The translations under genes were made by a program, and so were the position numbers. A stretch of DNA of 64,000 nt, taken from the NCBI GenBank assembly GCA_039881145.1, contig JAYKKI010000004.1:43433001-43497000 (forward strand), given 5' to 3'. Origin of the DNA: Druceiella hillmani. Lineage: Eukaryota; Arthropoda; Insecta; Lepidoptera; Hepialidae. The notes under the pieces were generated by a model. That model was given only the letters and a program-made list of their open reading frames with translations, was not told where the DNA came from and ran no database searches. Positions 44,346 through 57,640 of this stretch are shown in pieces. Positions within the stretch are counted from its first letter, which is position 1, and every line of letters begins with the position of its first letter.

Positions 44346-47300
44346 AATTGTTCATGTGTAATATAAGACTATCTGTAAAATGAGTTTCAATAATTCTCTT
44401 CTCAACAGTACTAAATAAAACATATTACTACAATATAAAGTATTACATTCTTTAGAAAGTTTTGTCTTATAGGGAAAAATGATTTTATATATTTGAAATT
44501 TTGTGTAAAATTATTTTTAATTAATTAAAAAATATCTTTGTCATTTTTAAATCATAAAAAAATGAATAACGGATGTAGTATTCATAAAAATGAATAACGG
44601 AAATTTTTTAAAGTTTAAATTTAGAATAAAAATAAATTTGTTTGTAGTTATTTTAATAATCGAAGAGAAAATGACTCTTAATGGATAATTTCGTGAACGA
44701 TACAAAGAAGCTTGTCCGGTAATAGTTCAATTCAATTCTGAATGTTTTACAATATATTTAGGCAGTATATTTTACATTACATTTTGTCCCAAAAAATAAT
44801 TTTTCATCGAGTAATTTCATTTTTTTGCAATAACGATTACTCTTGTTAATAAGAATAACTATTTAAATAACTATTTAGAATATATATACAAATCAAGAAG
44901 AAAAACCAAACATAGAGAACAAAGTTTGACAAAAATAATTCATCACAACTATAATGATTATCAAGGTCACAATAATCTTTGTGTCAGAGAATTCAAGTAT
45001 AAAACTATGTTTTTAGTCACATTTTCGAAAATAGTTTTCTGATATTAATCAAAAAGAGTGAAAAAAAATTCAGTGTTTGGAAAAGAAATTTCTTTCATAT
45101 TTTTCATAGGTTTAATATTTACAAGTTTATTTTAAAAAATAATGCGAACAAAATCGGAAATAAATAACTATGTACATTTTGGTAAGCCACAGAATATAAA
45201 CAAGATAGAAGCGGTATGTTTGCGGAACTGTATGAAAATATATCATTTATTTGAAACAAATGAATTTTAGAATGTACTTATCCTGCTTGCAACAAATATC
45301 TGGAATATTTTAGTATTGTTGACACTTTTATCGATTATTCATTACGATATTGAAATATAGATTAGTTGATGTTTTCAAAGTTACGAGTAATTTATATTAA
45401 GAAAAATAAAATTTTATATTTCAAACTTTGCGGGTAAATAATTTTATCATTTGCATTTAACATAAAAAGTGACGATATGTACGTATGCTTGTAAATCTTA
45501 AAATAGGAATGAATAATATAATACTGAGGATTTAAGTTTATTTAAAAATAGGATTTATTTAAATACGACACCCAAGTATTGTCAATTTTAAAGAGGAAAC
45601 AGATTTTCAAACAAGCTGAAGTTCATATTGATTGAAAGTTTTAGTAGATCGCAATATATGGACAAAATATATCAGAAAATATTTGACAAATTTTTGGAAA
45701 ATTTTATATATTCATTAAATAATTTTCTTTTTACGATGTTCATTAAATAAATTTTATAATTGCTTGAATGATAATCCTTATACTAATATAAAGCAATGCA
45801 GTCAAATATTTTTGTGAACATACAATTATTTTGACCTTGATTTCAATAATTTTCTCGTTAAAATTAGAGCTTGAGTTGAAGTTTGAGTTAATGGTCGTAA
45901 CTAGAAATATGAGACCCTCTTTAGCTTCTGCCAAATAGTCAACACTTAAAATAATTTCTGTGTATACGTAACCATGAAATTGTTTACGGTTTCAGTGGAC
46001 GTTAAGGCAGTTGACGTTACGTCTATGGTATGGCTGGCTATAATTCGATAAAGATTTACTGCACGGAACTGTTTCGGGTTTAACTCTTCCCTATACGACT
46101 ACTTTACATGAAAATCAAGTTCTAAAAATTGTGCTGAGTAAATGAACAAATGATGCCTATCTTTGTAGAAAACCAATGTAATTAGCGGCTTGATACTATT
46201 TCTCAGTTACACAGGGGTTTTAGTGTATGTAACACCATATGAGAAAACCGATTAAGTTCAGACTTAAAATCGATGTAAGGGCCAAAATATTAAACGTTCA
46301 TAACTTGAAATCTCGATCTGACGTGAGTCATAAATCAAAAGTTGTTCACCTAGATGTACACATATGTAAAATCATTTCCTTTTTTCTCAAGACCTTTCTT
46401 TATTAGTCGTAATATTAAAGTATATTTTAGAATTGTGTCATTAATAATTTTTTTTAATCTGTCTCAGGAGGCGAAAGAAAAACATATCGGTAATTAATTT
46501 TTAAAACATTATTGTACTCTAGAATTATTATATAAATTCAACTGCCTTAAAGAATAAACATTTTATCTCGTTAGGATGATAGTCTGAAGACGTATTCAAG
46601 TTATCGATACTTAATGTTACATTGATATCAAGTGTTCTTCACTAGGGATGCGTACTGGTGCAACAACGTCGCTAATATCATTTTCATTTAATATTCAATA
46701 AATACATTAAAATTAAGGAATCGACTAGAGAAAATTTCGCAACTGATTAAGTTTTTTTGCCAACTTTTACTTTTGCCCGTAATTATGGCACTAAACTGGC
46801 TATTTGGGTACCATTTAACAAGGAATAAGGAAGCTCTACCACTCATCACATTCGATTTATGACTAAAGTATATAGGTCAGAGATCAAGATATGTTACGCG
46901 GATCACATTCATGGTGCGCGTGCTACGTCTAATTACCATTTATAGTTATATTTTATACTTGGTATGTTAGGCACTATGAAAAAAAATAAGTCCGAAAAAT
47001 CAAACACCCATTCTATCTCAAAAAATTTTAAAACGTGATGAGTATATATTGTATGTCTGTAGTATGTATGCTATATGTAAGTACGGTATTTTCAGACTCC
47101 TGAATTCTAACGTAATATTTCATCATTTTGATAGAAATAGTTAATAAAAGGCAATTAACTCTTTAAAAACTTATTTTATTTTTATTTTTTAGTGTAGGTA
47201 TAATACTAACCTTATGTAATATTTATTGGTTAGGTAATATGGTTTGAAACTAGCCAGTATTTATCTATATTCTCAGCGAATAAAAATATGTAACTAGTAT

Positions 47301-49680
47301 GTTTTTTTTCAAAAATATTAAAATTTTTATCATTTGAAATCTACATTTAAACCTTACCTTACTTTATGCTTAAGAACTTATTGTTTTTTATACGAGTCAG
47401 TTTATATGTCGAACGTTTGCAATATCATATGTTACATTAGTAATACTTATCAGAAACTGTGCTAGAAAAGACCTTTGGTCCCTTATCTAAAAATAAAAAG
47501 GGGGTTCCTTTTTATTGTATAATTTCCCACTTCGTCTTCTTAGAAATTGTTCATGAGAAATTTAAGATAGCTTTGTGCCTATGAAATGTACCTACGCAAT
47601 ATACTGAAAGGGTGAAAAATTATGACAATTATTTCAAATAGGTTAATGAAAACACTATATGTTTATATACACCTTATCGTATGCGGAATTCTTGTAGTCT
47701 GAATTTTGTACCTACTTAAGACCCTGTCATCCACTTGTAATTATTTATTTCAACGTAAATGACAGCGGTAGATGGTGCAGCTTCTGATCGAATGCAAAAT
47801 CGTAGACAGATTCGACTTTGTCAATGTAGATGGTCTATATCCTAATAGCATTGTAGATAAAATTATCTTGATATTTTGTAATTATTTATTTCATTAATGA
47901 CAACATGTGAGATTCCACTTTGTGTCACAAATGAAGAAATACTATACGAGAACGTTAAAATAATATATCCGAAATTAAGTCAATGACAGGTACCAAGTAA
48001 ACTGTTTGAGAGAAACAATTCAGGAAAAACTTGGTGATTTTTTTCTTTTCATGAAATCAAAGATATTCGACTTAGTCTTGTGATTATTTTTCAGGCGGTT
48101 TCACGTGAAGAATAAATACAAAACCTTTAAGCAAAATTACAGGCCGCCTTTTGCGATATTAAATTTTAATTCTTTTAATATAATTATTTTCGAAATACTC
48201 GAAACCGCTATTTCGAATAATTCGGAAAGCAGAGTTTGACAATAGGCATATCTAATCCCTAATAACAGCTACAATTTCCATACAAAATTAATACGAGTGT
48301 TCAAGTTAGTAAACATTAAATTTATTTTTAAATGATTTATCTTTAGGAAATATCAAACATGTTTGCAAAAAGGTAATGTGATCCTCTCTAACGTCACATT
48401 TCAAGTAAATGCCGTATTTTCATTTACATTAAATGTCGTAGACCAAACACTAGGGAAATTAATAATCTTTGTGAAACTTAATCGGTTTTCTTTTTATGTT
48501 TTTCTTCCAAAATGCCTTGTTTTTTTCAATAATTTCTACCCAATAAAAAATAAACTAGATCAGTAAGTTAATCACGACAATCAATAGTTACGCAAAAATT
48601 TTGACATTATATCTGTAATGCGATGTGTTTGCTCCTTGTTGTGAATTCCTATATGAGTTTTTAAAAAAAAATTAGGTATTACTAGTGCAAAATGTGTGAA
48701 TTAATAAGATGTATCACTGTGCCGAATTCAATTTATTTTTTACTATCTTAAACGGATCCTTATTCTAGCAAATTATCGCTATCGTCAGGTATAATACATT
48801 TCAATAATAATGTAAATAGTTTGGTTTGCCAGCAATTGGTTGGAATCCAAGCGTTATACCAAGAATATAAATAATACAAAGCAAATTCAACAGTAAACAT
48901 TAATTAATTATATTAAATAAGCAGTAGAAGAAAATAAGCCATAGAATAAGAATAAAAAAATTATGAATTTAATGACAATGATCAAATTCGTTTTCACTCG
49001 CAATGCGCATACCACAATAAATGTAAAATAAAGTATATATTTGAAGCGCGAAACAGAGTTCATACGACGTTTTTGGAGCACAGAGCGAGCGCGCTACGAC
49101 ACGACCTCGCCATCTGAAAGGCCGCTGGAGAATAACTGGAAGCGCTCTCAGCCGATAGTAGCGCTAATATTTAGAGAACTACGCTAATATGAGAAAAGTA
49201 GAATTTTTTTAATATATGTATAATTAATTAATATTTTTGAAAAACCGCTACTCTATATACGCATATCATTACAGCTTTTATTTTGGTGTGGGTTCGAATT
49301 ACATAAGTATAAAAATCACATCAAATCGATGAAAATTATTTTGAAAACAGAGATTATTCCAGCAATAAACTCTATCGTGTTTATTTTCCATGGTAATTTT
49401 TTTTTCAGAAAAAATTGGCAATTAGTAACAAAAATTTAAAATCGGATATAATGGCCTCTTAACAAGTTTATTTTATTTTGCGAACTAACTCGGTGGAGTT
49501 AGTTTCATGAATTGCGGAGGTGTAACCACGTGCGTTTTATGGATATCTTATTGTTTGTGAAAAAAGCTACCCAACATACTAACAGGATGAAATAAATTAT
49601 TAACGGCTACAAATAGTTTAGGCGAATGTTGTACATTTGTAGTGAAATTCTATTCGTATTGCACAACTGTCATTTTATTT
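44346..49680. other. AT-rich DNA, no supported gene
   Basis: More than 5 kb with only short frames. A 24 bp tandem duplication (ATGAATAACGGA units) lies at about 44562-44600. A GC-richer patch rich in CGAGCGCG and GCGCT occurs at about 49045-49170. Confidence 0.55.
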
Positions 49681-49958
49681 CATTAATTATTCACAATTAA
49701 ATGAAACTACGTGATGTAGTATTATTTCTGCTTTCTTTAATTTCTTTACCACGATCTAGGTTTCGTTGTATTATAACATCTTCAGGTGGGATATTATCAA
49801 AGATTGTGAATTATTTCTGGATATTAGCAATTCTGGATATTAGCAAAGATAATGAATCTTTGCTAATATTCCACCTGAAGATGGGACCAGTGGTAAAGAA
49901 ATTATAGAAAGTAGAAATAATACTACATCACGTAGTTTCATTTAATTGTGAATAATGA
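49681..49958. repeat. Long foldback hairpin (~120 bp arms), MITE-like
   Basis: The left arm (about 49681-49815) and right arm (about 49842-49958) are reverse complements along most of their length. Shared blocks are TTCACAATTAAATGAAACTA, CGTGATGTAGTATTATTTCT, TTTCTTTACCAC and CATCTTCAGGTGG. The left arm has about 20 extra bases near 49752-49780. The loop carries a short direct repeat, CTGGATATTAGCAA, twice. There is no coding capacity. It could be a MITE or a source of hairpin RNA. Confidence 0.9.
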
Positions 49959-50448
49959 ATTTCTACAAAATTAACGCCAAATATATTCAATATTCATTAA
50001 TTATCTTAGTGTAGTTACCTTTCATGAATTGCAGGGGTGATGATTGACATACGTTCCTAAAATGACTACTTGCAAACAAATAGTTCAGTTTATCTCATAC
50101 TATATACATATGTATTATATTAGTATATAATATGTGTTAATATCTCAACATATCAATTGCTACTTATAAAACAGAACCATATTAGTAAACAGAAGGACAA
50201 CTTTAGCAATCTTATGACCGAGCTGCAACCAGGGGTTTAAAAACCAAAAGTGGTAACTGTAAAATTATGCTATTTAATGAATACTATTCATTTTTTTGAA
50301 TTGAAAATTTAATTCGATTGTTCAAATTAAAAATTTTAATTTATTGTCAGTTTACTTCTTAATGTAATTTGACTCCTAGGGAAAATGATAGTTCATTGTT
50401 ATATAATAGCAAACGATGTGTTAAAGTAGAAGGTACAAGTAAATAAGT

Positions 50449-50492
50449 ATGTATATATATATATATATACACATATATATATATATATACAC

Positions 50493-50551
<59 letters not shown>
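50449..50551. repeat. (TA)n microsatellite
   Basis: About 100 bp of TA with TACACATA interruptions. Confidence 0.95.
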
Positions 50552-50554
<3 letters not shown>

Positions 50555-50814
50555 GCGACATAAAAATTAAACGCTGAAGTACGTGTACTTTTTTAATTAC
50601 AAAATATGAAAAAAATGTACGGAAACTTTTTGGAACTTTATTTCAAAAACTACTTTTTTCTTCAATTCACACATATTCCAAAAAGGTTTTTCTGATACTA
50701 AGTCATTTCCAATTTTTTTTTATTCCTAAACCATACCATTGTTAATTTTTTTTTATCATTGAACAAGTATAGTATTTAGGAACATATCGCATTTATTACA
50801 TTTTTTTTATTACA

Positions 50815-51774
50815 GTAAATACTCAAAATGCTTTCCCCTAGTTTTTATGCTGGTTATGCTTCTCAAAAATTTCTTCTTACACTTCGTAAGGCCCTTTATA
50901 TGTTTTTTACCACTATACACTTGGTATAATTTTTGTCTTATTTGTTGTTTATTATCGTTAGTAGTCTCTATGAGTGACTGCCGCCTTGAAATATCCCCAT
51001 AGAAAATAGTGCAATTGATTCAGATCTGACGAACGTGGTGGTCATGCAGTTATGCCATCACGTTCTATCCATCGATTTGGGTAAATTGCTATTAAGTATT
51101 CAGTTACTTGTAGCGAAAAATGGGCCAGAACCATAGTGCTGTAGCCATATCCTGTCACGTACATCTTGTGGTATTTCATTAAACAGATATCCAAGTTTGT
51201 CTCTTAAAAACCGTAGATAACGAACTCAAGTGGCCCAATAATTTTGCTATCCAGGATTTCAGCCCCCAAATTGACTCCGAATTGATGTTGAAATCTATCT
51301 TGCCTTACTATGCGGGGATTCTTGACGGCCATTCATGTAAATTGTGCATATTAAATACTCCCATTTTTTTAAAACATTATTCTCCCAACAGAAATCTATT
51401 CGTCGTTGATAGTCAGCCGGTAGCAGTGCCTGCAATCGTTGTACATGGCACGGGTATAAATTATTTCTTCATAAAATGCGGAGTCCTGTGCAAAACCAGT
51501 ACGTCTAAAAATCCGTCGAACGCTAGTAGAAGGAGCAGGGTCTTCCTTCCGGAATTTTCCAGAAGGAAGACGGTCCATTTCCAGGAAATGAACCGCCTAA
51601 ATATGCGTTATTTACACGAAAATACTCTATGATCAGGATAGCGTTCGCGATTAGGGTAGTACTCGTAATACGTAGGTGCGGCTTGCTGAGTATTCCCATC
51701 ACATAGTCCGTAAATGAAATACATTTCTGGATATTTAGGAGCAGTGTAGGTCTGAGACATTTTGCAATGTAGTC
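50815..51774 (-). pseudogene. DDE transposase pseudogene with DUF4817-type HTH head
   Basis: On the minus strand from about 51760: PKYPEMYFIYGLCDGNTQQA followed by YYEYYPNR and YPDHRVF, matching the helix-turn-helix head (DUF4817 pattern) of a mariner-related transposase family abundant in insect genomes. Further on come LQALLPADYQRRIDFCWENN at about 51430-51385, MGVFNMHNLHEWPSRIPA at about 51365-51312, and QDRFQHQFGVNLGAEILDSK at about 51300-51240. Then IPQDVRDRIWLQH, followed by YGSGPFFA where the family has DGAPAHFA, so the second catalytic Asp is replaced by Tyr at about 51140. Last, PPRSSDLNQLHYFLWGYFKA at about 51040-50980. Many frameshifts and stops separate these blocks. It is a clear dead copy, close to full coding length. 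Confidence 0.88.
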
Positions 51775-51843
51775 GGTCAAATAATATTCAAATTACAAGC
51801 ACAAACAAGGTCCAATTCAAGCGTAGGCTAACAAATAAAAACA

Positions 51844-52092
51844 GTGGTAGGGAAAAAAAAAGCAAAAAATACGTTGTTAGCTCCGAGCTATAAGCAAGTC
51901 ACTAAAGAAACGATGTTGTTGAGGGAAGGAGTAGAGGCGGTCACTTTACGGCCGGGAAAATTAAAAAGATCATACAAGTGGGAAATAGATAGCAAAACAA
52001 TTCTGGTAAGCGGTTGTTTTGATCGTAAGTATTTCTGCGAATGCGGAGTTATTTTAATAAGGCAGGTATTTTTCGAGTGCTTACAGAATTAA
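51844..52092 (+). other. Unassigned 82-codon open frame
   Basis: The frame begins about 70 bp beyond the transposase remnant. Its composition is more protein-like than that of other chance frames here: basic N-terminus with KKKAKN, then Glu/Val-rich, then a cluster of Cys near FCECG. No domain is recognised. It may belong to the flank of the transposon or be chance. Confidence 0.2.
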
Positions 52093-52417
52093 TCGTAACA
52101 TTGTTACCTTTTTAGAATATGTCTGAAATGTTTTTGAAATTAAGTTACACAAGATTGCCATACATTTTCTTTTACATTAGCATTGTTCAGAAATCACTTT
52201 TTATGTTTTGTTATTGAAAAGATGCACATATATTATCGCAAAAAGCAGAAATAGTAAAAGTACCTAAAAAAATAATTTTTTTCATACGCAGTAACAAAAA
52301 TGAAAAAAAAAAGATCATGCCTCTAAAACTATTAGGCCCAGGATAATAAAATTTATTGTTTCGTATTGTAATAACCCCTTCCATCACCAAAATGTCATTA
52401 GTCCACTCCTTACGGGA

Positions 52418-52430
52418 CACCACACACACA

Positions 52431-52481
<51 letters not shown>

Positions 52482-52492
52482 GTATACGTATA
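52418..52492. repeat. (CA)n-(TA)n microsatellite
   Basis: Short CA run followed by about 50 bp of TA, then CGTATACGTATA. Confidence 0.95.
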
Positions 52493-52819
52493 AATATAAT
52501 AAAATATAATATAATGAGACAAAATGGAATATAGTTCTTAGTATTTCAACTTAATTGAGGTGCCCTGTGAAGATATATACTCAGACAAAAGTAAAGATTA
52601 CTTATAAATTATAATTATTATTTAAATGCAGTCATTTCCTTTTTTTACCACTTGGAATACACATAAGAAAAGAATACAAAACTATAAGTGCAAAATAAGA
52701 TTTCACTGGTAATGAAACTCTAATTATTTGAATTCTGACTTACATTCATAAATACCAGTTTGAGAAATAGCTTATTTTCGTTCTAAAATCTTCTTATGTA
52801 TTGTAAGTAACAATAACAG

Positions 52820-52852
52820 TTAAATGGTAAGACAAGTAGTCTTACCATTTAA
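52820..52852. repeat. Perfect hairpin, 14 bp arms
   Basis: TTAAATGGTAAGAC at 52820-52833 and GTCTTACCATTTAA at 52839-52852, loop AAGTA. There is no T-run context of terminator type and none would be expected in a eukaryote. Confidence 0.95.
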
Positions 52853-53128
52853 TTATATTCAAAGTTATTTCTAGTGATATATTTAGGTTAATAAAATAAT
52901 TGTGGAGCTATATGTGCTTTTGGCTTTGTAATTCCCATTTTTAATGTTTCCCATAGAAATAATTAGGAATTATACACTTATGGAACCTTACAATGTTTGT
53001 CTCGAAACAATTCGTATCATTGTTCTTGCGATAAAATTATTATTTATATTGACGTTGCTTCTTTTTCCGCTTTCCATGTTCTTTTTTTATATTGAATTCT
53101 GACTATTGTTGCATGATAAATGACGAAG

Positions 53129-53129
<1 letters not shown>

Positions 53130-53198
<69 letters not shown>

Positions 53199-53290
53199 TC
53201 ACACACACACATACACACTCATGTGTCTGTGTGTGTGTGTGCGCGCGTGCGAATGTGTGCACGTGCGAGTGTGTGTGTGTGTGTGTGTAT
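53130..53290. repeat. Compound (TA)n-(CA)n-(TG)n-(CG-rich) microsatellite
   Basis: About 160 bp of nearly uninterrupted purine-pyrimidine alternation: TA for about 70 bp, then CACACACACATACACAC, then TGTG with GCGCGCGTGCG and GTGCACGTGCG, then (TG)n. Confidence 0.95.
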
Positions 53291-54019
53291 TTAATTTTAT
53301 ATCAAAGCAAAAATTTTAATATTAAAGTTAAAAAAGTATTTGATGATACCAAAATGAAAGTAGAGATTAATAATATATGAAAATGATAGATTTTTAAAAG
53401 TACAACCCTTTTCAAAAATGGCCCCTGTTGGATGGTGCTATCAATTTCTGTCTATAAGATTAGGGACTTGGAATGAAACGGGCGACATCAGATAATTATG
53501 TAGTTTTAATTTTACTTAAATATAACAAACCCCTGTCAATAGAGTTAACTGATAAATATTTCTACAGATGATCCATGACAAAGTGGTTTTTTTGAGTAAT
53601 CAAAATATTTAATTTAACAACATGGTGTAGCTGAAATATGTGTGTTTTAAAAATAAATAAAAAAAAGTTCCCGTTCCATAATTTGAGACTTCATATTGAC
53701 GGATGTCATAGATGGCTTTCTTATTTCCATGACGTTTCCACTTCACAAAACTTTATACAGTGCTCTTAAGGAAGGCTTTGATTATTTATTTTAATGTATA
53801 CATTCCTAAATAAGAAAAAAATTAGAACATATCACATGAAAGCAATGTATCTTATAAAATAGCTGTTATACAATCCAGCTGTCAATTAGCTGAGCTATAA
53901 GTAATTTTATATATCTTTTTGCTCTTAAGATGATTTCGTAACAAAATTATAAATGACGACCAAGGTGAAGTGAGCACACTATTTCGTAGTTATGTAATTA
54001 TTTATAACCGTTCGTTTGG
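53291..54019. other. AT-rich DNA, no supported gene
   Basis: No recognisable feature. Confidence 0.6.

Positions 54020-54112
<93 letters not shown>
54020..54112. repeat. (TA)n microsatellite
   Basis: TA array split by a run of A at about 54074-54083. Confidence 0.95.
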
Positions 54113-54115
<3 letters not shown>

Positions 54116-55180
54116 AAATATGTATATATTTCTTCTCTGCATAATGTCTTGCTTCGCATTAAAATATTTTATTTTTGTGGTAGTTTTACATGTCCTTAGA
54201 TGAGGGTATAATTTCGTAATTTACCTAATCGTGTAAATATGTTTTATTTCCACAATAGTGACTTTTTATGACTCTGGATTCATACAGAAAACTTTTAAAT
54301 TTCAGAAACCAAATGATACATTTTTCACGTTTGTTCTAAAATTTTCAAGGAGCTAGCATTCGTGATACAGATATCGCCATATCTCTTTATGTTTTCAGTA
54401 ACGTGTTCATTTTTACGACGTATATAACTTGTTTCTGAGAATTAATTTCCTTTTTACAAATTTATTACTTTCAAATATTCCGCAAACCGATCGACCTACA
54501 TGAATGGAAATGATCTATACCACGGCGTAATACGATACTCCGATCTTCTTGAACTAAGTAATGGTTGAATTTTATATTTATCAGGTACCAAATTGCCAAC
54601 TTGCACAGGTGCCAAATTGCCCAAATGGTTTGCTGTCAATAAAAGCTAAGATATATAATGAAAAATGGAATAAGTAACATCGATTTTATAGTAATTTTTT
54701 GAGAATATCTTCCGAAGAAACATACAAAGGAACCGAAAAAAATATCGTACACGCCTCGCCGAGGAGCGTGATATGCTGTTATACTCTTTGCAGTAATAGA
54801 CATAACAAAACAACATCCATGTCCAGCAGATATGTTACTAACTTACACACTCTCAGTACAGTAAAACTTCTCTCATCAACTCTTTTGAATAAAATTTATG
54901 TTTTTTACAGAGCTTAAAATGAATTTATTAGTTTTGATTTCCTAACTAAAAACTGCTGTTGCGTTGGTATTATATATCCACTATAATTTTCAATGCTCTT
55001 TTCTTAAAATCGTAATCTCAAATTCATGACTAAAGTCTTCCGTACGAAACTCACGTTCTGTTACCTAGTACGACCACCGCATGCTCAAATTCCTGTGTCA
55101 AATGCCTTGTAGTGATCGTAGTAAAATAAAGTTTGATAAGCATGTATAGAGATAAAGAAGGTGCAGAAGGTGTTTTGTAC
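54113..55180. other. AT-rich DNA, no supported gene
   Basis: A 72-codon frame at 54699-54917 shows no recognisable motif. A short direct repeat, GGTACCAAATTGCC / GGTGCCAAATTGCC, lies at about 54584-54622. Confidence 0.55.
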
Positions 55181-55260
55181 ACCGCATTCAAAATCAACTA
55201 ACCGGATTCTAATCCGGTTAGTTGATTTTGAATGCGGTAATGCGTTCTCTAGAACGCATT
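55181..55260. repeat. Two abutting perfect palindromes
   Basis: The first is 55181-55238, with 28 bp arms (arm core ACCGCATTCAAAATCAACTA) around CT. The second is 55239-55260, with 10 bp arms AATGCGTTCT / AGAACGCATT around CT. They abut with no spacer and share the same two-base centre. Confidence 0.97.
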
Positions 55261-56091
55261 AAAATATTATCTGTGTTTTGCAGGAGGTAGCACTTTCAAA
55301 TATTTGTATTGTAATTTAAGTGGAGGAATATTGAGTAATGAAATTTATTTAATCCTTTACGTCATGGTATTTATAGGGGATGGCTAAAAGGTACTCAAAA
55401 ATGTATTTCTTTTTATTTTAAGTATCCTATCCTCCAATAATTGTGCCGAAATATGATTTAGTGTGCGTATTCACCCCTTATATCCTAAAATATTGAACCA
55501 CGAATTACAATGGGAAAAGGTTTGATCGAATTTAAATAGACGATTTGAAATAAATTAAAAATTATCTTAAGATTTATAGTTTATTTTAAAAGAGGCACTT
55601 GTTACCCTTCTATGTTTAAATTTTCTACGTATATAAGTATGAGAAGAAATCTTATATTCGTACTTATCAGTTCATATTTTCGCTACCGTTCAATTCCAAC
55701 TTGATTTAGGGGATAAGAAGAAAATAAAGGTGCTATTCAATAATTTGAAAGATATGAGAGACAGATAGCGATAAGACAGATAGCAAACTAATGCAAAGAC
55801 TAAAATGTATTATTATCCTTCCGAAATAATTAGATGCACCTACCAACTACGAAAAACCATAAAAGTCAATATCCCTTTATTAACTTTAGGACCAGTCGAA
55901 ACTATGACCAAACGAAGATAAGCAATCTTCATTTTAATAACTACGAAGTAATGATAGTGATTACTCTAGAAAATTAAGCCTTAAGTAAAATGCAAAATGT
56001 TCACTTTCATTTCGATATTATAAGTTTTTCAAAGTGATAAGTTGATCAGAGAAACGAATTAGTTTTTACTTAAAGTGTCAGTTTATTAAAG

Positions 56092-56092
<1 letters not shown>
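55261..56092. other. AT-rich DNA, no supported gene
   Basis: No recognisable feature. Confidence 0.6.

Positions 56093-56171
<79 letters not shown>
56093..56171. repeat. (TA)n microsatellite
   Basis: About 79 bp of TA with TTTA and TACA interruptions. Confidence 0.95.
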
Positions 56172-57640
56172 GTGGAAACATAAAAAGTAGACAACGAGCG
56201 CAGAAAATCTACAAATATTAAACATAGCTTTATTTAGTTCGGAATGTACCAGTGAAGTGAAAATTGATAAAAGTTATAATTTTTTCTTACAATTCCGTGT
56301 AAAAATAAAAAAATCAAAGAAACTGAAAACCATGGAGTCAAATTTAAATTAAAACTGTTCATACTATATATTCGCAGCTGAGCCATTTACATCGACTATG
56401 TTTAACTAACTCAACTTGACTTGGGTCTCCCAGGATATACTGTACTATTACTGGTCTGGATGATTTAAGGAAGACGTTCAACTCTATCCGTGGTTACGTA
56501 ATTATATTGCTTTTCGGCCATTTTTTTTAGCCTAAAATTTAATTTGTCTGCTGATTGTGAAATCAATTTCAGAAAAATCCAAACAGGCATTTTTTCTGAG
56601 AATACTCTAATCTCCCAAACATATCTATATTCAAATTTCCTTCACTTATTACTCCTTAGTTGAATTTTATCAGTTTATTTATGTGCAATTTTACGTATAT
56701 TTTTACATGCGGAAAAATATCAAATTACCTTAATAGTAACGTAATATATTAAAGTTGACGGAGCAACAGGAAACTCAGAGAAAAATGGCGTGAATATCAC
56801 CTTAAACCAATTGCGCTAATTGAACTTGAAATAATACTTAATAATATTAATTCTCAACCCTTAAGCAATGACAAAACAATTGATCGGGAAAATGAGTGGG
56901 TATATAAATGAAATAACAAGAAAATTGTATTTTTCCACATGATGAAAATTAATATTAATTAAACAAAAGTTAGATAAAATTTATAAAAATGTTGATAAAA
57001 TTTTTCAAATGTAATTTTACCGCCAACTATATGATAAATTATATTTTAAGACTTAACGTTTGTGAAAGGATTAATAATTTAATATGATTTGTTATTTATA
57101 GTAATAGCCCGTAGAGGGTCTCAATGTTTGAATTTAAGAAAAAATACATTGTTTCACATGGCTTTAAATGTTTCAGTGCCAATAATATTAAATTTAATAT
57201 AAATAAATATAAATTAATATTTTGTAAGGTATAGAACTTTTTCGAAATGTTATCTGTCCCATTTCGTTTTATTTTGAAAATTGCAAAATTGCCTTTTGTT
57301 ATTTGCACGCTATTTCTTTCGTCAATTTTTTCCGTTAGTATTTTTGAAATCTTTTACAAGAACATATCAGTTTTCTTTTTAATTCTTAAAGTGCAAGAAT
57401 ATTAAATGTACATCTTAGCGGTAAAGTTTTGATTAATCTCTTGAAGTGACAAGGATATTAACTATATATCTTTGCCGGAGAAGTTTTCTTTAGATTTTCT
57501 TAACAGCAAAATTTCCAAGCTCACATTTTGACTGTTGCTGAAATTTTAATCGAATTAAAATAAAGTTGGATAGATAATTGAAAGATTTTGTGTTCAGTTG
57601 AAGGTGTTAAATAACGATCATAAATAATCGCGGAAGTGTT
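56172..57640. other. AT-rich DNA, no supported gene
   Basis: A 70-codon minus frame at 57096-57308 has no recognisable motif. Confidence 0.55.
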
